A stretch of 64,000 nucleotides of DNA from Paracoccus kondratievae (GCF_009301415.1 NZ_CP045072.1:159501-223500); one strand, 5' to 3'; positions 16,199 to 25,098 are shown, counted from the first letter of the stretch. Program-made: numbers and translations. Notes: generated from the sequence alone by a model not told the origin.

Positions 16199-17406
16199 CA
16201 GTTCTCTCCGTTCCTGCGGGCGACCCCGGCCAGACCTGCATCCTGTGGCAGGCCCAATGCGGCCAGGAACGCGCCGAATTTCGCGCCAGTTTCGGCGGCT
16301 TCGGCCATCGGGTCAGAGCCGGGAACGATCCCGGCACCCGCGTAAAGCCGTGCCTGCCGACCGCTGATTTCGGCGCAGCGGATGGCGACATACCATGCAC
16401 CGTCTCCGTTTGCGTCGCACCAGCCGACCGCACCGGCATAGAAATCCCGTGCCACGGGTTCAAGCTTGCGGATCAGATCCGCCGCCCGCGCCATGGGCAT
16501 GCCGCAGACCGCAGGCGTCGGATGCAGGGCCGAGGCCAGAAGGACCGAGGGCGTGCTGTCATCCCTGAGCCGCCCCTCGATCCGCGTGCCCAGATGCCAC
16601 ATGCTGCGGGTCGAGGTGACGCGCGTGCCCTCGGGACAGCCCAGTTCGCGGCAATGCGGGGCAAGGGTGTCGAGAATCGATTCGACGACCAGCGCGTGTT
16701 CGCGGTGATCCTTGTCCGATTGGGCGAGAGCCTCGGCGGCGGCGCGGTCGGCGACCGGATCGGCCAGCCTGCGGGCCGAGCCTGCCAGAGGATGCGAGGC
16801 GATCTGCCGGCCCCGCTTTTCAATCAGCAGTTCGGGCGTCGCCCCGCAAAGCATCCGGCCTTGCGGGTGATCGGGCCCCGAGGGCAGGGCCACACGAAAT
16901 GCCGTCACGCTGCGGTCGGCATGCAGCCGCGACATCAGCGCCTCGACCGGGATCGGGGCTGGCGCTTCGACCAGCAGGGTGCGTGCCAGCACGATCTTGG
17001 CCAGCGCATCGGCGCTGCCTGCCTCTTGCTCCATGATATCAAGGGCGCGGGCGACGCTGGCGGCATAAACCTGTGCCGAGGGTTCGGCACGCAGTTGCCA
17101 ATCCACCAGTGGCAGACCCTGCGGAGCGATGCCCGTGGGGGCGGGGGTATCGGCGCGGGCGCATTGCCACAGGCAATCATCGGCCTCGCGGTCAAAGGGC
17201 AGGCTGCCGCCGATCAGGTCATCTGGCGCTGCCGCCGCCAGCGCAGCCGAGATTCGCGATTGCAGGGTTGCGGCATTTCCCGGCTCCAGCCGCCGCGCTG
17301 GACCCCGGCCAAGGATACAGCCCGCAGGGCCATCGAAACCAAAAAGAGCCGGTTCAGGCACTGGCGCCGCTGTCTCGTTCGGCGCCTCGGACAGGCGGAT
17401 GTTCAT
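16198..17406 (-). CDS. entC: Isochorismate synthase
   Basis: Converts chorismate to isochorismate, the first committed step to 2,3-dihydroxybenzoate. 402 residues of the chorismate-binding (MST) fold. Visible motifs are SDKDHREHALVVESILDTLA (about 270-290), LWHLGTRIEGRL-type sequence, LASALHPTPAVCGMP and DFYAGAVGWCDANGDGAWYV near the C-terminus. The chosen ATG at 17406 has a GAGATGG ribosome-binding site 4 bp upstream; an open frame continues to 17544 but lacks family similarity there. First gene of the entCBA operon. Confidence 0.92.
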   Translation of the reverse strand: MNIRLSEAPNETAAPVPEPALFGFDGPAGCILGRGPARRLEPGNAATLQSRISAALAAAAPDDLIGGSLPFDREADDCLWQCARADTPAPTGIAPQGLPLVDWQLRAEPSAQVYAASVARALDIMEQEAGSADALAKIVLARTLLVEAPAPIPVEALMSRLHADRSVTAFRVALPSGPDHPQGRMLCGATPELLIEKRGRQIASHPLAGSARRLADPVADRAAAEALAQSDKDHREHALVVESILDTLAPHCRELGCPEGTRVTSTRSMWHLGTRIEGRLRDDSTPSVLLASALHPTPAVCGMPMARAADLIRKLEPVARDFYAGAVGWCDANGDGAWYVAIRCAEISGRQARLYAGAGIVPGSDPMAEAAETGAKFGAFLAALGLPQDAGLAGVARRNGEN

Positions 17407-17744
17407 GTTCCATCTCAATTTTTCTTGGCGGGCATCGTCCGTTGAACTGGGTCGATTACCCATGATGCGGGGCACGCAGTCATGAGCCATGCTGCGGTCA
17501 GATCTTTCGGGGCAGAACTCTCCTGCACAGATTTGCACCAACACGGGGGGCGCGCCGCCGCGGTCCCGGCGGTCACGCGGGGCGTGGAAGGGATTGGGAC
17601 CCCGCCTTGGCTGCCCGGGCGCAATCTGTCAAAGCGCCCCAGGAAAGGCAAGTAAAAAGATCAGGTATATCGTCGCAGGCAAAATGCTGCCCGCTCCGGG
17701 TCTGGGCATGTGGAACCGGTCAGCGTTTTCAGAGGTTCCGGGAC
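17407..17744. other. 338-bp gap between divergent entC and lipid kinase genes
   Basis: Holds the promoter region for entCBA and probably that of the kinase gene. An imperfect FNR-like pattern (TTGAACTGGGTCGA near 17433) has three mismatches and is not called. A GC-rich block lies at about 17548-17610. No convincing gene, RNA or Fur/RirA-like box was found. Confidence 0.5.
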
Positions 17745-18719
17745 ATGAGCACGCAAGAGAACGACATCACCGGCACGGGTCCCGATGCAGCGTTCGAGCT
17801 GTCCACGGCGCGCGTTTGCGCAATTGTGAATATGGGTTCGGGCCGCAAGGCAGGCGGCGATATCGCAGGCGCACTGCGCGAGGCGTTGGCTGGCCGTGTT
17901 GCGGCACTGGATATCCGTACCGCCAGGGGTGAGGACCTGCCTGCCGCCGCGCGTCGTGCGGTGGAAGAGGGCTTTGACCTGATCATTGCCGCAGGGGGTG
18001 ACGGCACGCAATCCGCCGTCGCCGGGGCGGTTGCGGGCAGTAATGCCGTCATGGCGGTGATCCCGGGAGGGACCTTCAATTATTTTGCCCGCGATCTTGG
18101 CTCGGGTGAAACGGTGGAAGAGGCGCTGAGGATCTTTGATGCCCCCCGTGTGCGCCCCGTCGATATCGGCGAGATGAACGGTATGGTTTTTCTTAACAAT
18201 GTCAGCTTCGGTGCCTATCCGGAGATTCTCAAGCACCGTGAAAGCGTCTATCGCCGCTGGGGCCGTTCGCGGATCGCGGCCTATTGGTCGGCGGTGGCGG
18301 CGCTGTGGAACCTGCGCCGCCCCCTGCACCTGACCGTCCGGGCGAATGGTAAGGAACAGCGTTTGGCCACGGCCTTGGCCTTTGTGGCAAAAAGCGCCTA
18401 TCAACTGGATAGCTTTGGGCTGCTTGAGGGTGCCGGTTGCGTGCGCCGCGGCCAGCTTGCGCTGCTGGTGGCGCGGGCGCGGCGACCGGGGCCTTTGGTG
18501 CGTTCGGCCCTGCGGCTCGCATTGGGCAAGACGGCGCGTTATGCCGATTTCGACCTGATTTGTGCCGAGGAATTCCAGATCGAGACCGTGCCCCGCCACG
18601 AATATGTTGCCCATGACGGCGAAAAGACCTGGATGGATTCGCCCTTTCAGGTGCGGGTGCGTCATGGCGCGCTGAAGGTTCTGGTCCCGGCGGAAAGCAA
18701 GGGGCAGGACGCGGAATGA
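17745..18719 (+). CDS. Diacylglycerol kinase family lipid kinase
   Basis: 324 residues with the DAGK catalytic signature FDLIIAAGGDGTQSAVAGAVAGSN (about 80-103) and AVIPGGTFNYFARDLG shortly after, as in YegS/DgkB-type proteins. These enzymes phosphorylate lipid alcohols with ATP at the membrane. The C-terminal beta-sandwich half (LAFVAKSAYQLDSFGLLEGA, HDGEKTWMDSPFQVRVRHGA) matches the family. The ATG at 17745 is selected over upstream in-frame codons because the homologous region starts soon after. Its stop overlaps the phosphoesterase start by 4 bp (ATGA), indicating an operon. Confidence 0.85.
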   Translation: MSTQENDITGTGPDAAFELSTARVCAIVNMGSGRKAGGDIAGALREALAGRVAALDIRTARGEDLPAAARRAVEEGFDLIIAAGGDGTQSAVAGAVAGSNAVMAVIPGGTFNYFARDLGSGETVEEALRIFDAPRVRPVDIGEMNGMVFLNNVSFGAYPEILKHRESVYRRWGRSRIAAYWSAVAALWNLRRPLHLTVRANGKEQRLATALAFVAKSAYQLDSFGLLEGAGCVRRGQLALLVARARRPGPLVRSALRLALGKTARYADFDLICAEEFQIETVPRHEYVAHDGEKTWMDSPFQVRVRHGALKVLVPAESKGQDAE

Positions 18720-19504
18720 CGCGGATCCTGCATCTTTCCGACCTGCATTTCGGGCTTGAACGCAGGTCGCTGGTCGAGCCGCTGCTTGACCGGGTCAATG
18801 CTGCGCGCGCCGATCTGGTGGTGGTGACCGGCGATCTGACCCATCGGGGCCGCTCGGCGCAATTTGCGCAGGCGGCCGCTTTTCTGCGCAGGATCGAGGC
18901 TCCGCTTATGGCGGTGCCCGGCAATCACGACATCCCCCTGTTTCGTCTGACCGAGCGGATGATGCGTCCCTATCGCCGCTGGCGCGAGACGATTGCCGAA
19001 AACCTTGAACCCATCGGCAGCGTCGGTCAGGTACGTGTTCAGGGGGTGAACAGCGTTGATCCGATGGCATGGCAGCGGGGCATCATCTCGTCCGCTCAGG
19101 TTGGCCGGGTGATCAATGCGCTTGATCCGGGCTGCGTCAATATCGTTGCCCTGCACCACCCGATGCAGCAGCGTCCGCAGGTCGACAAGGCGCTGATGCA
19201 CGGGGCCGAACCGGCGCTGGCGCGGTTTGAGCGCGCGGGCGTCCAGCTGGTTTTGACCGGCCATCTGCATCTGTGGGCGATCGGGGCGTTTCTGGGGCCG
19301 GGCGGCAGGCCGGTCCTGCAAGTGCAGGCCGGCACTGCCCTGTGCGACCGGCCCGGAGATCGCCAGAACGAATTTGCCGTGCTGGAGTTTTCTGGCCCCG
19401 ACCTGCTGGTCGAGCGTCACGTTGCCCCGATGACCGAGCAGGGCTTTCGCCCGCCCGAGCATCTGCGCTTTGCCCGCAAGAACGGGCTGTGGCTGCCCGG
19501 TTAG
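18716..19504 (+). CDS. Calcineurin-like metallophosphoesterase
   Basis: 262 residues with all motifs of the binuclear metallophosphoesterase family: ILHLSDLHFG (2-11), VVVTGDLTHRGR (about 37-48), VPGNHDIPLF (about 68-77), VALHHPMQQRP and LVLTGHLHLWAIGAF. The substrate cannot be told from sequence; cyclic nucleotide, lipid and nucleotide-diphosphate substrates are known in the family. Coupling to the lipid kinase gene suggests a linked lipid or phosphate role, which is inference only. Confidence 0.87.
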   Translation: MTRILHLSDLHFGLERRSLVEPLLDRVNAARADLVVVTGDLTHRGRSAQFAQAAAFLRRIEAPLMAVPGNHDIPLFRLTERMMRPYRRWRETIAENLEPIGSVGQVRVQGVNSVDPMAWQRGIISSAQVGRVINALDPGCVNIVALHHPMQQRPQVDKALMHGAEPALARFERAGVQLVLTGHLHLWAIGAFLGPGGRPVLQVQAGTALCDRPGDRQNEFAVLEFSGPDLLVERHVAPMTEQGFRPPEHLRFARKNGLWLPG

Positions 19505-20304
19505 GCGGCTTTGCCCTTGGGCTCGATCCGGATCGCCGTACCCCAGGGATCGCGGAAGGTCTCGGCCCCAAGGGCCTGCAACCGATCCGGGTCGGCGGTC
19601 AGCACTACCTCAGCCAGGCCGGTGGAATCGGTGCTGCGCAGCCCGGCGCCACGGCTGTGCCAGATATTGCCGGCCAGATGGTGGTGATAGCCACCGGTGG
19701 CAAAGAAGCTTGCTCCGGGCATATGGGCCATACGGTCCATGCCAAGCTGGTCCATGTAGAAGCGCTCGGCCTCGGCCACGTCGCCGACTTGCAGGTGGAC
19801 ATGGCCGACGACGCTGCCTTCGGGCGCGCCGGTCCAGGGGCCGTTTGCTGCACGCAGCAGACCCTGCAGGTCCAGCGGGATGGTATCCATCTGCACCCCG
19901 CTGCCGGTGTGCTGCCAGCTGTCACGGGGGCGGTCTGCATAGATCTCGATCCCGTTGCCTTCCGGGTCACGCAGATAGATCGCCTCGCTGACCAGATGGT
20001 CCGAAGCACCGTCCAGCGCGATCCCCAGTTCCGCCACATGCCGCAGCCAGCGACCCAAAGCGGCGCGGTCCGGCAAAAGAAAGGCGGTGTGGAACAACCC
20101 GGCCTCGCGCGGGCGGTGGCGGGCGGCTCGGTCCTGGCGCAACTCGACCAACGGCAGGCCCGCGGCACCAAGCACCGTCTCTTTGCCGCTGCCAGAGATA
20201 CGCTCAAGCCCGATGACCGAGCGGTAGTAATCCCCGACACGGTCGAGGTCGTTGACGATCAGCGCCACGCGGCTGACCTGAATGGGGGCATCACTGGTAG
20301 CCAT
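19501..20304 (-). CDS. VOC-family (glyoxalase/extradiol-type) protein with two modules
   Basis: 267 residues containing two vicinal-oxygen-chelate modules. The first (about 8-105) has SRVALIVNDLDRVGDYYRSV and YLRDPEGNGIEIYADRP; the second (about 145-240) has GHVHLQVGDVAEAERFYMDQ and FFATGGYHHHLAGNIWHSRG. This two-module form resembles CatE-like catechol-2,3-dioxygenase proteins of Bacillus. Metal-binding His and Glu residues are plausible in the second module. The substrate is unassigned. It converges with the phosphoesterase gene, overlapping it by 4 bp. Confidence 0.8.
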   Translation of the reverse strand: MATSDAPIQVSRVALIVNDLDRVGDYYRSVIGLERISGSGKETVLGAAGLPLVELRQDRAARHRPREAGLFHTAFLLPDRAALGRWLRHVAELGIALDGASDHLVSEAIYLRDPEGNGIEIYADRPRDSWQHTGSGVQMDTIPLDLQGLLRAANGPWTGAPEGSVVGHVHLQVGDVAEAERFYMDQLGMDRMAHMPGASFFATGGYHHHLAGNIWHSRGAGLRSTDSTGLAEVVLTADPDRLQALGAETFRDPWGTAIRIEPKGKAA

Positions 20305-20467
20305 TTGAGGTCTCCGTTATCTGGGTTGGTGCTAAGATAGGCTTAGCCATGATGGCATGAAATGGCGGCAATCGGGGAACACTGTCCCCAATCAGGGGAT
20401 AATTGGTGCGGTTGCCTTCGCCCCCGCGCCGACGCATGATGCGGGGCCTTTCGCTTGCCGGACCCCG

Positions 20468-21664
20468 ATGAAGCCCCGCACCCCCAAAACCGCACCCAAA
20501 ACCGCACCCAAAACTGCACCCCGGCCGCAGCCCGAACCCGCGCCACTTGCCGCTGATCCGGGGCGGATGGAGATATTTCTGGTCGCCACTCCGGGGCTGG
20601 AAGAGCCATTGGCCGCCGAGGCGCGCGAGCTTGGGTTTGATGCCCGGATCCAGCCCGGCGGTGTGACTTTTACCGGCGGCTGGCCTGAGGTCTGGCGCGC
20701 GAACCTGAAAATTCGCGGCGCGACGCGGGTGCTGGCACGCATCGGTGCGTTTCGCGCCATGCATCCGGCGCAGCTGGACAAACGGGCGCGCCGCTTTCCC
20801 TGGGCCGACTGGCTGCGCCCGGACGTGCCGGTGCGGATCGAGGCCACCAGCCGCAAATCCCGCATCTATCACGCTGGCGCAATCATCCAACGGATCGAGG
20901 CCGCCATACGTGACAGTATCGGTGCGCCGATCGCCGAGGACGCGCCGGTCACGCTAAAGGTCCGGATCGAGGACGACCTTTGCACCCTCAGCCTTGACAC
21001 CTCGGGCGAGTCGCTGCACCGGCGCGGCCATAAGCAGGCGGTCGGCAAAGCTCCGATGCGCGAAACCATGGCGGCGATGTTCTTGCGTCTGTGCGGCTTT
21101 AACGGGGCCGAGCCGGTGCTGGACCCGATGTGCGGCTCGGGCACATTTGTCATCGAGGCGGCTGAGATCGCGGCAGGTCTTGCCCCTGGCCGGATGCGGC
21201 ATTTCGCCTTTGAACAACTGCCCGGCTTTGACGCGCAGTTGTGGGAACGTATGCGCGCCGCCCCCGCCATTCCGCCTGCGCCCGCAGCGATCCGCTATCA
21301 CGGCAGTGATCGTGACGCAGGGGCGATCCGTATGAGTCGCGAAAACGCGGGTCGCGCCGGGCTGGAAAGCTGGACCCAATTCGAGAATCTGCCAATCAGC
21401 GATTTGCAGCGACCAGAAGGTCCGCCCGGCCTGGTCATCATCAATCCGCCTTATGGCGCCCGCATCGGAAACAAGGGGCCGCTGTTCGGTCTGCACGCCG
21501 CCTTGGGCGAGGTGCTGCGCGAGCGTTTTTCCGGCTGGCGTATCGGACTTGTGACCAGCGATGCCGCCCTTGCCCGGGCCACGGGACTACCATTCTACGA
21601 GCCGGGACCCTATATTGCTCATGGCGGGTTAAAGATCCGCTTGTGGCAGACCGGGCCTCTTTAG
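20468..21664 (+). CDS. THUMP-domain class I RNA methyltransferase (RlmL-like)
   Basis: 398 residues. A variable N-terminal linker with three KTAP-type repeats is followed by MEIFLVATPGLEEPLAAEAR, the usual start of the family, then a THUMP RNA-binding domain (about 60-160). The SAM methyltransferase domain begins LDTSGESLHRRGHKQAVGKA and includes EPVLDPMCGSGTFVIEAAEI. The catalytic NPPY motif is IINPPYGARIGN. Related enzymes make N2-methylguanine in 23S rRNA. The start is uncertain: an in-frame ATG at 20357 exists, but 20468 is closer to the conserved region. Confidence 0.87.
   Translation: MKPRTPKTAPKTAPKTAPRPQPEPAPLAADPGRMEIFLVATPGLEEPLAAEARELGFDARIQPGGVTFTGGWPEVWRANLKIRGATRVLARIGAFRAMHPAQLDKRARRFPWADWLRPDVPVRIEATSRKSRIYHAGAIIQRIEAAIRDSIGAPIAEDAPVTLKVRIEDDLCTLSLDTSGESLHRRGHKQAVGKAPMRETMAAMFLRLCGFNGAEPVLDPMCGSGTFVIEAAEIAAGLAPGRMRHFAFEQLPGFDAQLWERMRAAPAIPPAPAAIRYHGSDRDAGAIRMSRENAGRAGLESWTQFENLPISDLQRPEGPPGLVIINPPYGARIGNKGPLFGLHAALGEVLRERFSGWRIGLVTSDAALARATGLPFYEPGPYIAHGGLKIRLWQTGPL
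20486..20521 (+). repeat. Three tandem 12-bp units
   Basis: AAAACCGCACCC twice, then AAAACTGCACCC. It encodes a Lys-Thr-Ala-Pro repeat in the linker of the methyltransferase. The array may vary in copy number. Confidence 0.8.
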
Positions 21665-21768
21665 GTCGGGAAAGTCTTTTTGAAATTGCCGCATTTATAC
21701 GATCTGCTGCGGGACTGCGCACCCGGCGGCAAGTACGATGGTTAACTAATAAGCGCAGGAGAACAGCA

Positions 21769-22518
21769 ATGGATATTCGTTTTGATGGTAAGGTCGCGCT
21801 TGTTACCGGGGCCGGTTCGGGACTGGGCGAAGCGATTGCGCTGGAGCTTGGCGCTTCGGGGGCGACCGTAGTCGTCACCGACCTGCACGAGGAATCTGCC
21901 CGTGCCACCGCCGGCAAGATCATTGCGGCTGGCGGCAAGGCCGAGGCCGTAGTGGGCGATGTCTCGGACCCGGAACAGGTCCGCAAAGCTGTCGAGGCTG
22001 CCAAAAAGCTGGGCGGGCTGCATCTTATGGTGAACAATGCCGGCATCAGCGGTCCTGTCGAACCGACTGGCGACTACCCGCTGGATGGCTGGAAAAAGGT
22101 CATCGACATCAACCTGAACGCGGTGTTTTACGGCATGCGCTACGGCATCCCGGCCATTCTGGAAGCTGGCGGAGGCGCGATTGTGAACATGGCCTCGATC
22201 CTCGGTTCGGTCGGGTTTCAGGGGGCCGGTGCCTATGTGTCGGCCAAGCACGCCGTTGTCGGTATGACCAAGAACGCGGCGCTGGAATATTCGTCCAAGG
22301 GCGTCCGCGTGAACGCGGTTGGCCCGGGCTTTATCGACACCGCGCTGCTGTCCCACATGGATCAGGAGGTCAGGCAGGCGATGATCGCCCGCCATCCCAT
22401 CGGCCGGCTTGGCCGCGCGGAAGAGGTGGCAAGCCTGGTTGTCTTTTTGCTGTCCGACCGCGCCAGCTTCATCTCTGGCAGCTATCATCTGGTGGATGGC
22501 GGCTACACGGCCCAGTAG
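21769..22518 (+). CDS. Short-chain dehydrogenase/reductase
   Basis: Classical SDR of 249 residues. Nucleotide motif VALVTGAGSGLGEAIALEL, NNAGIS at about 87-92, and active-site MASILGSVGFQGAGAYVSAK with Ser, Tyr and Lys. C-terminal SGSYHLVDGGYTAQ. The acidic residue after the second strand (VVVTDLHEESA) favours NAD over NADP. The physiological substrate is unknown. AGGAGAAC 5-12 bp upstream supports the ATG at 21769. It has its own promoter region after the methyltransferase gene. Confidence 0.88.
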   Translation: MDIRFDGKVALVTGAGSGLGEAIALELGASGATVVVTDLHEESARATAGKIIAAGGKAEAVVGDVSDPEQVRKAVEAAKKLGGLHLMVNNAGISGPVEPTGDYPLDGWKKVIDINLNAVFYGMRYGIPAILEAGGGAIVNMASILGSVGFQGAGAYVSAKHAVVGMTKNAALEYSSKGVRVNAVGPGFIDTALLSHMDQEVRQAMIARHPIGRLGRAEEVASLVVFLLSDRASFISGSYHLVDGGYTAQ

Positions 22519-22524
22519 GCCGCA

Positions 22525-23061
22525 TCAGTCCTTGTCGTGTCGGCTGGCGCGTTTGCGCGCCGGCCAACGCGGAAGGGCGGGAATTTCCAGCACATCGCCG
22601 GGCGTGACGGCCGAGGCCAGCCAGATCAGGTCGCGCCGCGCCATGGCAATGCAGCCGGCGGTCGGGAAGCCCGGCCGCCGCCATTGGTGCAGAAAGATCG
22701 CCGAACCCCTGCCGGGTCGGGTATCGGGCCAGTTCCAGTCAGTGATCAGCACGATATCGTACAGCGGATCAGGCCGCCGCATCGCCTCATGACTGGGGGC
22801 GAAAGGTGCGCGGACCGGATGATTATAGGCCGGATGGCCTGATGCGTCGCACCACAGATCCCCCGGCACGATAGGCCGCGCCCAGCCATTGGGCGGGGGC
22901 AGCCGGTCGGGGCGATAAAGCAGCCCGACGATCCGATGCCGGCCGGTGGGGGTGGCTCCGTCTCCTTCGCGCTTGTCGGCCCGGATGCCTCCGCGCCCGA
23001 CCGAGCAGGGAATGACCCGCGACCCTGCACGCAATCCCATCGGCGTCAGCAGCAGCCTCAC
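22525..23061 (-). CDS. L,D-transpeptidase family protein
   Basis: 178 residues of a YkuD-like L,D-transpeptidase domain. The catalytic segment IFLHQWRRPGFPTAGCIAM contains the His and Cys-Gly expected (HxnSxGC-like, here PTAGC with Cys). The domain opens with a GRGG-I-ADKREGDGATPTGRHRI segment also typical. No clear signal peptide is visible, which is common for this short subfamily. Such enzymes make 3-3 cross-links or anchor proteins to peptidoglycan. The start overlaps the ribA stop by 4 bp, so the two are one operon. Confidence 0.85.
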   Translation of the reverse strand: MRLLLTPMGLRAGSRVIPCSVGRGGIRADKREGDGATPTGRHRIVGLLYRPDRLPPPNGWARPIVPGDLWCDASGHPAYNHPVRAPFAPSHEAMRRPDPLYDIVLITDWNWPDTRPGRGSAIFLHQWRRPGFPTAGCIAMARRDLIWLASAVTPGDVLEIPALPRWPARKRASRHDKD

Positions 23062-24119
23062 AGCAGATGACCCGATTTCGCGGCTTTGACATCAAGATAG
23101 GCCGTATTGTGGCGGTTCCGGGGCGTGATCAGCGGCACACGCTCGGCTACGCTGATGCCGTGACTTTCCAGCATGGCGACCTTTTTGGGGTTGTTGGTCA
23201 TCAGCCGGACCGAGGAAAAGCCCATCTTTCTAAGGATGCCCGCGCCGATACGAAAATCGCGTTCATCATCCTCAAAGCCAAGGCGGTGATTGGCCTCGAC
23301 CGTGTCAAATCCCTGATTTTGCAAAGAATAGGCGCGCATTTTGTTGGCAAGGCCGATGCCGCGCCCCTCCTGGTTAAGATATAGCAATACGCCCTCGCCG
23401 GCCTGACCCATGGCGGTCAGCGCGGCATGCAGCTGAGGTCCGCAGTCACATTTCAGGCTGCCCAGCACATCGCCGGTGAAACAGGCTGAATGCAGCCGCG
23501 TCAGCACCGGTTTGGCACGCGAAGGGGCGCCGATCTCGACCGCGTAATGTTCTGCCTCGCCATTGTCGGGGCGAAAGATATGCAGGCGGGAATTTTCGGC
23601 CGAAAGCAGGGGCAGGCGGGCGTCGGCGACAGGTGCCATCACTGCCTCGGTTGCCATCTGTGCAAGCGCCGGACCGGGCGAAAGGCGCGTCAGCCCCTCG
23701 GGTGGCTCGGGGACCGGCACGACCAGAACGGCGGGTAAAAGCTGGGCAGATTTCGCCAGCGCGATCCCGGCGCGATGGGCGTCCACCTGACCGTCGCGGG
23801 GGCTGCGAAAGGGGCCTTTCATCGGCGTCATCAGATCGCCAGCCGGATCGGCCACGGCCCTGAGCCACGCCAGACCGGCATCCGGCGGCACCTCGATCCG
23901 TGCAAGATCCCGGTCATAGACCCGTACCTTCAGCGTTCTGGCGCGCGGTTCGGTGATCGCCAGAACCGCAGGCCCAAGGGCGCGTATCGTCTCCAGCCGG
24001 TCGGGGCGCAGCGTTTCGACCGCAGCGACAAGCTGGCTGCCGATGATCACCGGCAGGCCGATGCGCAGATCGGCGCGGGCGCGCGAAAGTGTTTCGGTCA
24101 GGGTCGGGATAAGGGTCAT
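23058..24119 (-). CDS. ribA: GTP cyclohydrolase II
   Basis: Opens the imidazole ring of GTP, the first step of riboflavin synthesis. 353 residues. The C-terminal about 195 residues are the GCH-II domain, with the zinc ligands in SACFTGDVLGSLKCDCG, the GTP-binding EGRGIGLANKMRAYSLQNQG and NHRLGFEDDERDF. The N-terminal about 150 residues look like a degenerate 3,4-dihydroxy-2-butanone-4-phosphate synthase-type domain, common in alphaproteobacteria; they lack an obvious catalytic motif. The ATG at 24119 fits the family start; the longer open frame upstream is antisense to the response regulator. Confidence 0.9.
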   Translation of the reverse strand: MTLIPTLTETLSRARADLRIGLPVIIGSQLVAAVETLRPDRLETIRALGPAVLAITEPRARTLKVRVYDRDLARIEVPPDAGLAWLRAVADPAGDLMTPMKGPFRSPRDGQVDAHRAGIALAKSAQLLPAVLVVPVPEPPEGLTRLSPGPALAQMATEAVMAPVADARLPLLSAENSRLHIFRPDNGEAEHYAVEIGAPSRAKPVLTRLHSACFTGDVLGSLKCDCGPQLHAALTAMGQAGEGVLLYLNQEGRGIGLANKMRAYSLQNQGFDTVEANHRLGFEDDERDFRIGAGILRKMGFSSVRLMTNNPKKVAMLESHGISVAERVPLITPRNRHNTAYLDVKAAKSGHLL

Positions 24120-24252
24120 CGGGCCAGCTTGGTTGAAACAATCTGAAACATAGGACGGATTTCCGACAACTCCATGTGAGAATTGCTGCAAACCGCTGGA
24201 CGCATACCGCGCCCCGCCGCAGTTTTCCGCCATAACGCCATAGGAGGCAAGA

Positions 24253-24939
24253 ATGGCCGGACTGAAAAAGATCCTGTTGGTTGATGACGAAGAGGACCTG
24301 CGCGAGGCGCTGGCCGAGCAATTGGTCGCCACCGAGGATTTCGAGGTGTTCGAGGCCGGTTCGGGCCACGAGGCGGTCGAAAAGACCAAAGGCGCGATCT
24401 TTGACCTTGTGGTGCTGGATGTCGGCCTGCCTGATACCGACGGGCGCGAGCTGTGCAAGCGCCTGCGCAAGCAGGGGGTCAAATGCCCTGTCGTCATGCT
24501 GACCGGACATGACACCGATGCCGACACGATCCTTGGCCTCGACTCGGGTGCGAACGACTATATCACCAAGCCGTTCAAGTTCCCGGTCCTGCTGGCCCGG
24601 CTGCGTGCGCAGCTGCGCACGCATGAGCAGTCCGAGGACGCGATCTTCCAGCTTGGTCCCTATACGTTCAAGCCGGCGATGAAGATGCTGATCGACGCCA
24701 AGGACCGCAAGATCCGCCTGACGGAAAAGGAAACCAATATCCTGAAGTTCCTTTACCGCGCTCAGGACGGGGTGGTGCCGCGCGATGTGCTGCTGCACGA
24801 GGTCTGGGGCTATAATGCGGGTGTGACCACGCACACGCTGGAGACCCATATCTATCGCCTGCGCCAGAAGATCGAGCCCGATCCCTCGAACGCGCGGCTG
24901 CTGGTGACCGAATCCGGCGGCTATCGTCTGGTCGCCTGA
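24253..24939 (+). CDS. OmpR/PhoB-type response regulator, CenR-like
   Basis: 228 residues. A receiver domain (KKILLVDDEEDLREAL, phosphoacceptor Asp in LVVLDVGLPD near residue 58, conserved Lys in ITKPFKF) is joined to a winged-helix DNA-binding domain (LTEKETNILKFLYRAQDGVV, THTLETHIYRLRQKIEPDPS). No kinase gene is adjacent. The protein looks very close to the CenR regulator of Rhodobacter, which controls envelope functions and is essential there; this is from memory, so no symbol is given. GGAGG 8 bp upstream of the ATG supports the start. Confidence 0.9.
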   Translation: MAGLKKILLVDDEEDLREALAEQLVATEDFEVFEAGSGHEAVEKTKGAIFDLVVLDVGLPDTDGRELCKRLRKQGVKCPVVMLTGHDTDADTILGLDSGANDYITKPFKFPVLLARLRAQLRTHEQSEDAIFQLGPYTFKPAMKMLIDAKDRKIRLTEKETNILKFLYRAQDGVVPRDVLLHEVWGYNAGVTTHTLETHIYRLRQKIEPDPSNARLLVTESGGYRLVA

Positions 24940-24947
24940 TCACACAG

Positions 24948-24984
24948 CCCGCGTCAGGGAACCCACGCGTGGTTTGCGGGTTTT
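24948..24984 (+). terminator. Putative terminator after the response regulator
   Basis: Outer stem CCCGC (24948-24952) with GCGGG (24976-24980) enclosing a CCACGCGTGG palindrome, followed by TTTT. It lies 9 bp past the stop codon. Confidence 0.55.
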
Positions 24985-25031
24985 AACGCCAAGCCCAGTG
25001 GCCGGAGGATGCGGCCACATGTTTGCCCGGT

Positions 25032-25058
25032 CCCGGCCCCTGCCGGCGGCCGGGTTTT
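25032..25058 (+). terminator. Putative second terminator hairpin
   Basis: CCCGGCC (25032-25038) pairs with GGCCGGG (25048-25054), followed by TTTT. Like the hairpins at the other copies, it precedes a dispersed repeat, here by 22 bp. Confidence 0.55.
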
Positions 25059-25076
25059 CGTTGGCGCGGTCCAGGT

Positions 25077-25098
25077 GGATATTTGAACACGGAAGAAG
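25077..25098 (+). repeat. Dispersed 22-nt repeat, copy 2
   Basis: Begins GGATATTTG and ends GGAAGAAG. It differs from copy 3 at one base. It lies between the terminator hairpin at 25032-25058 and xthA. Confidence 0.6.

Noticed and set aside
17433-17446. TTGAACTGGGTCGA as a second FNR-like box before entC
   Set aside because: Three mismatches to the ten defined bases; chance matches of this quality are common.
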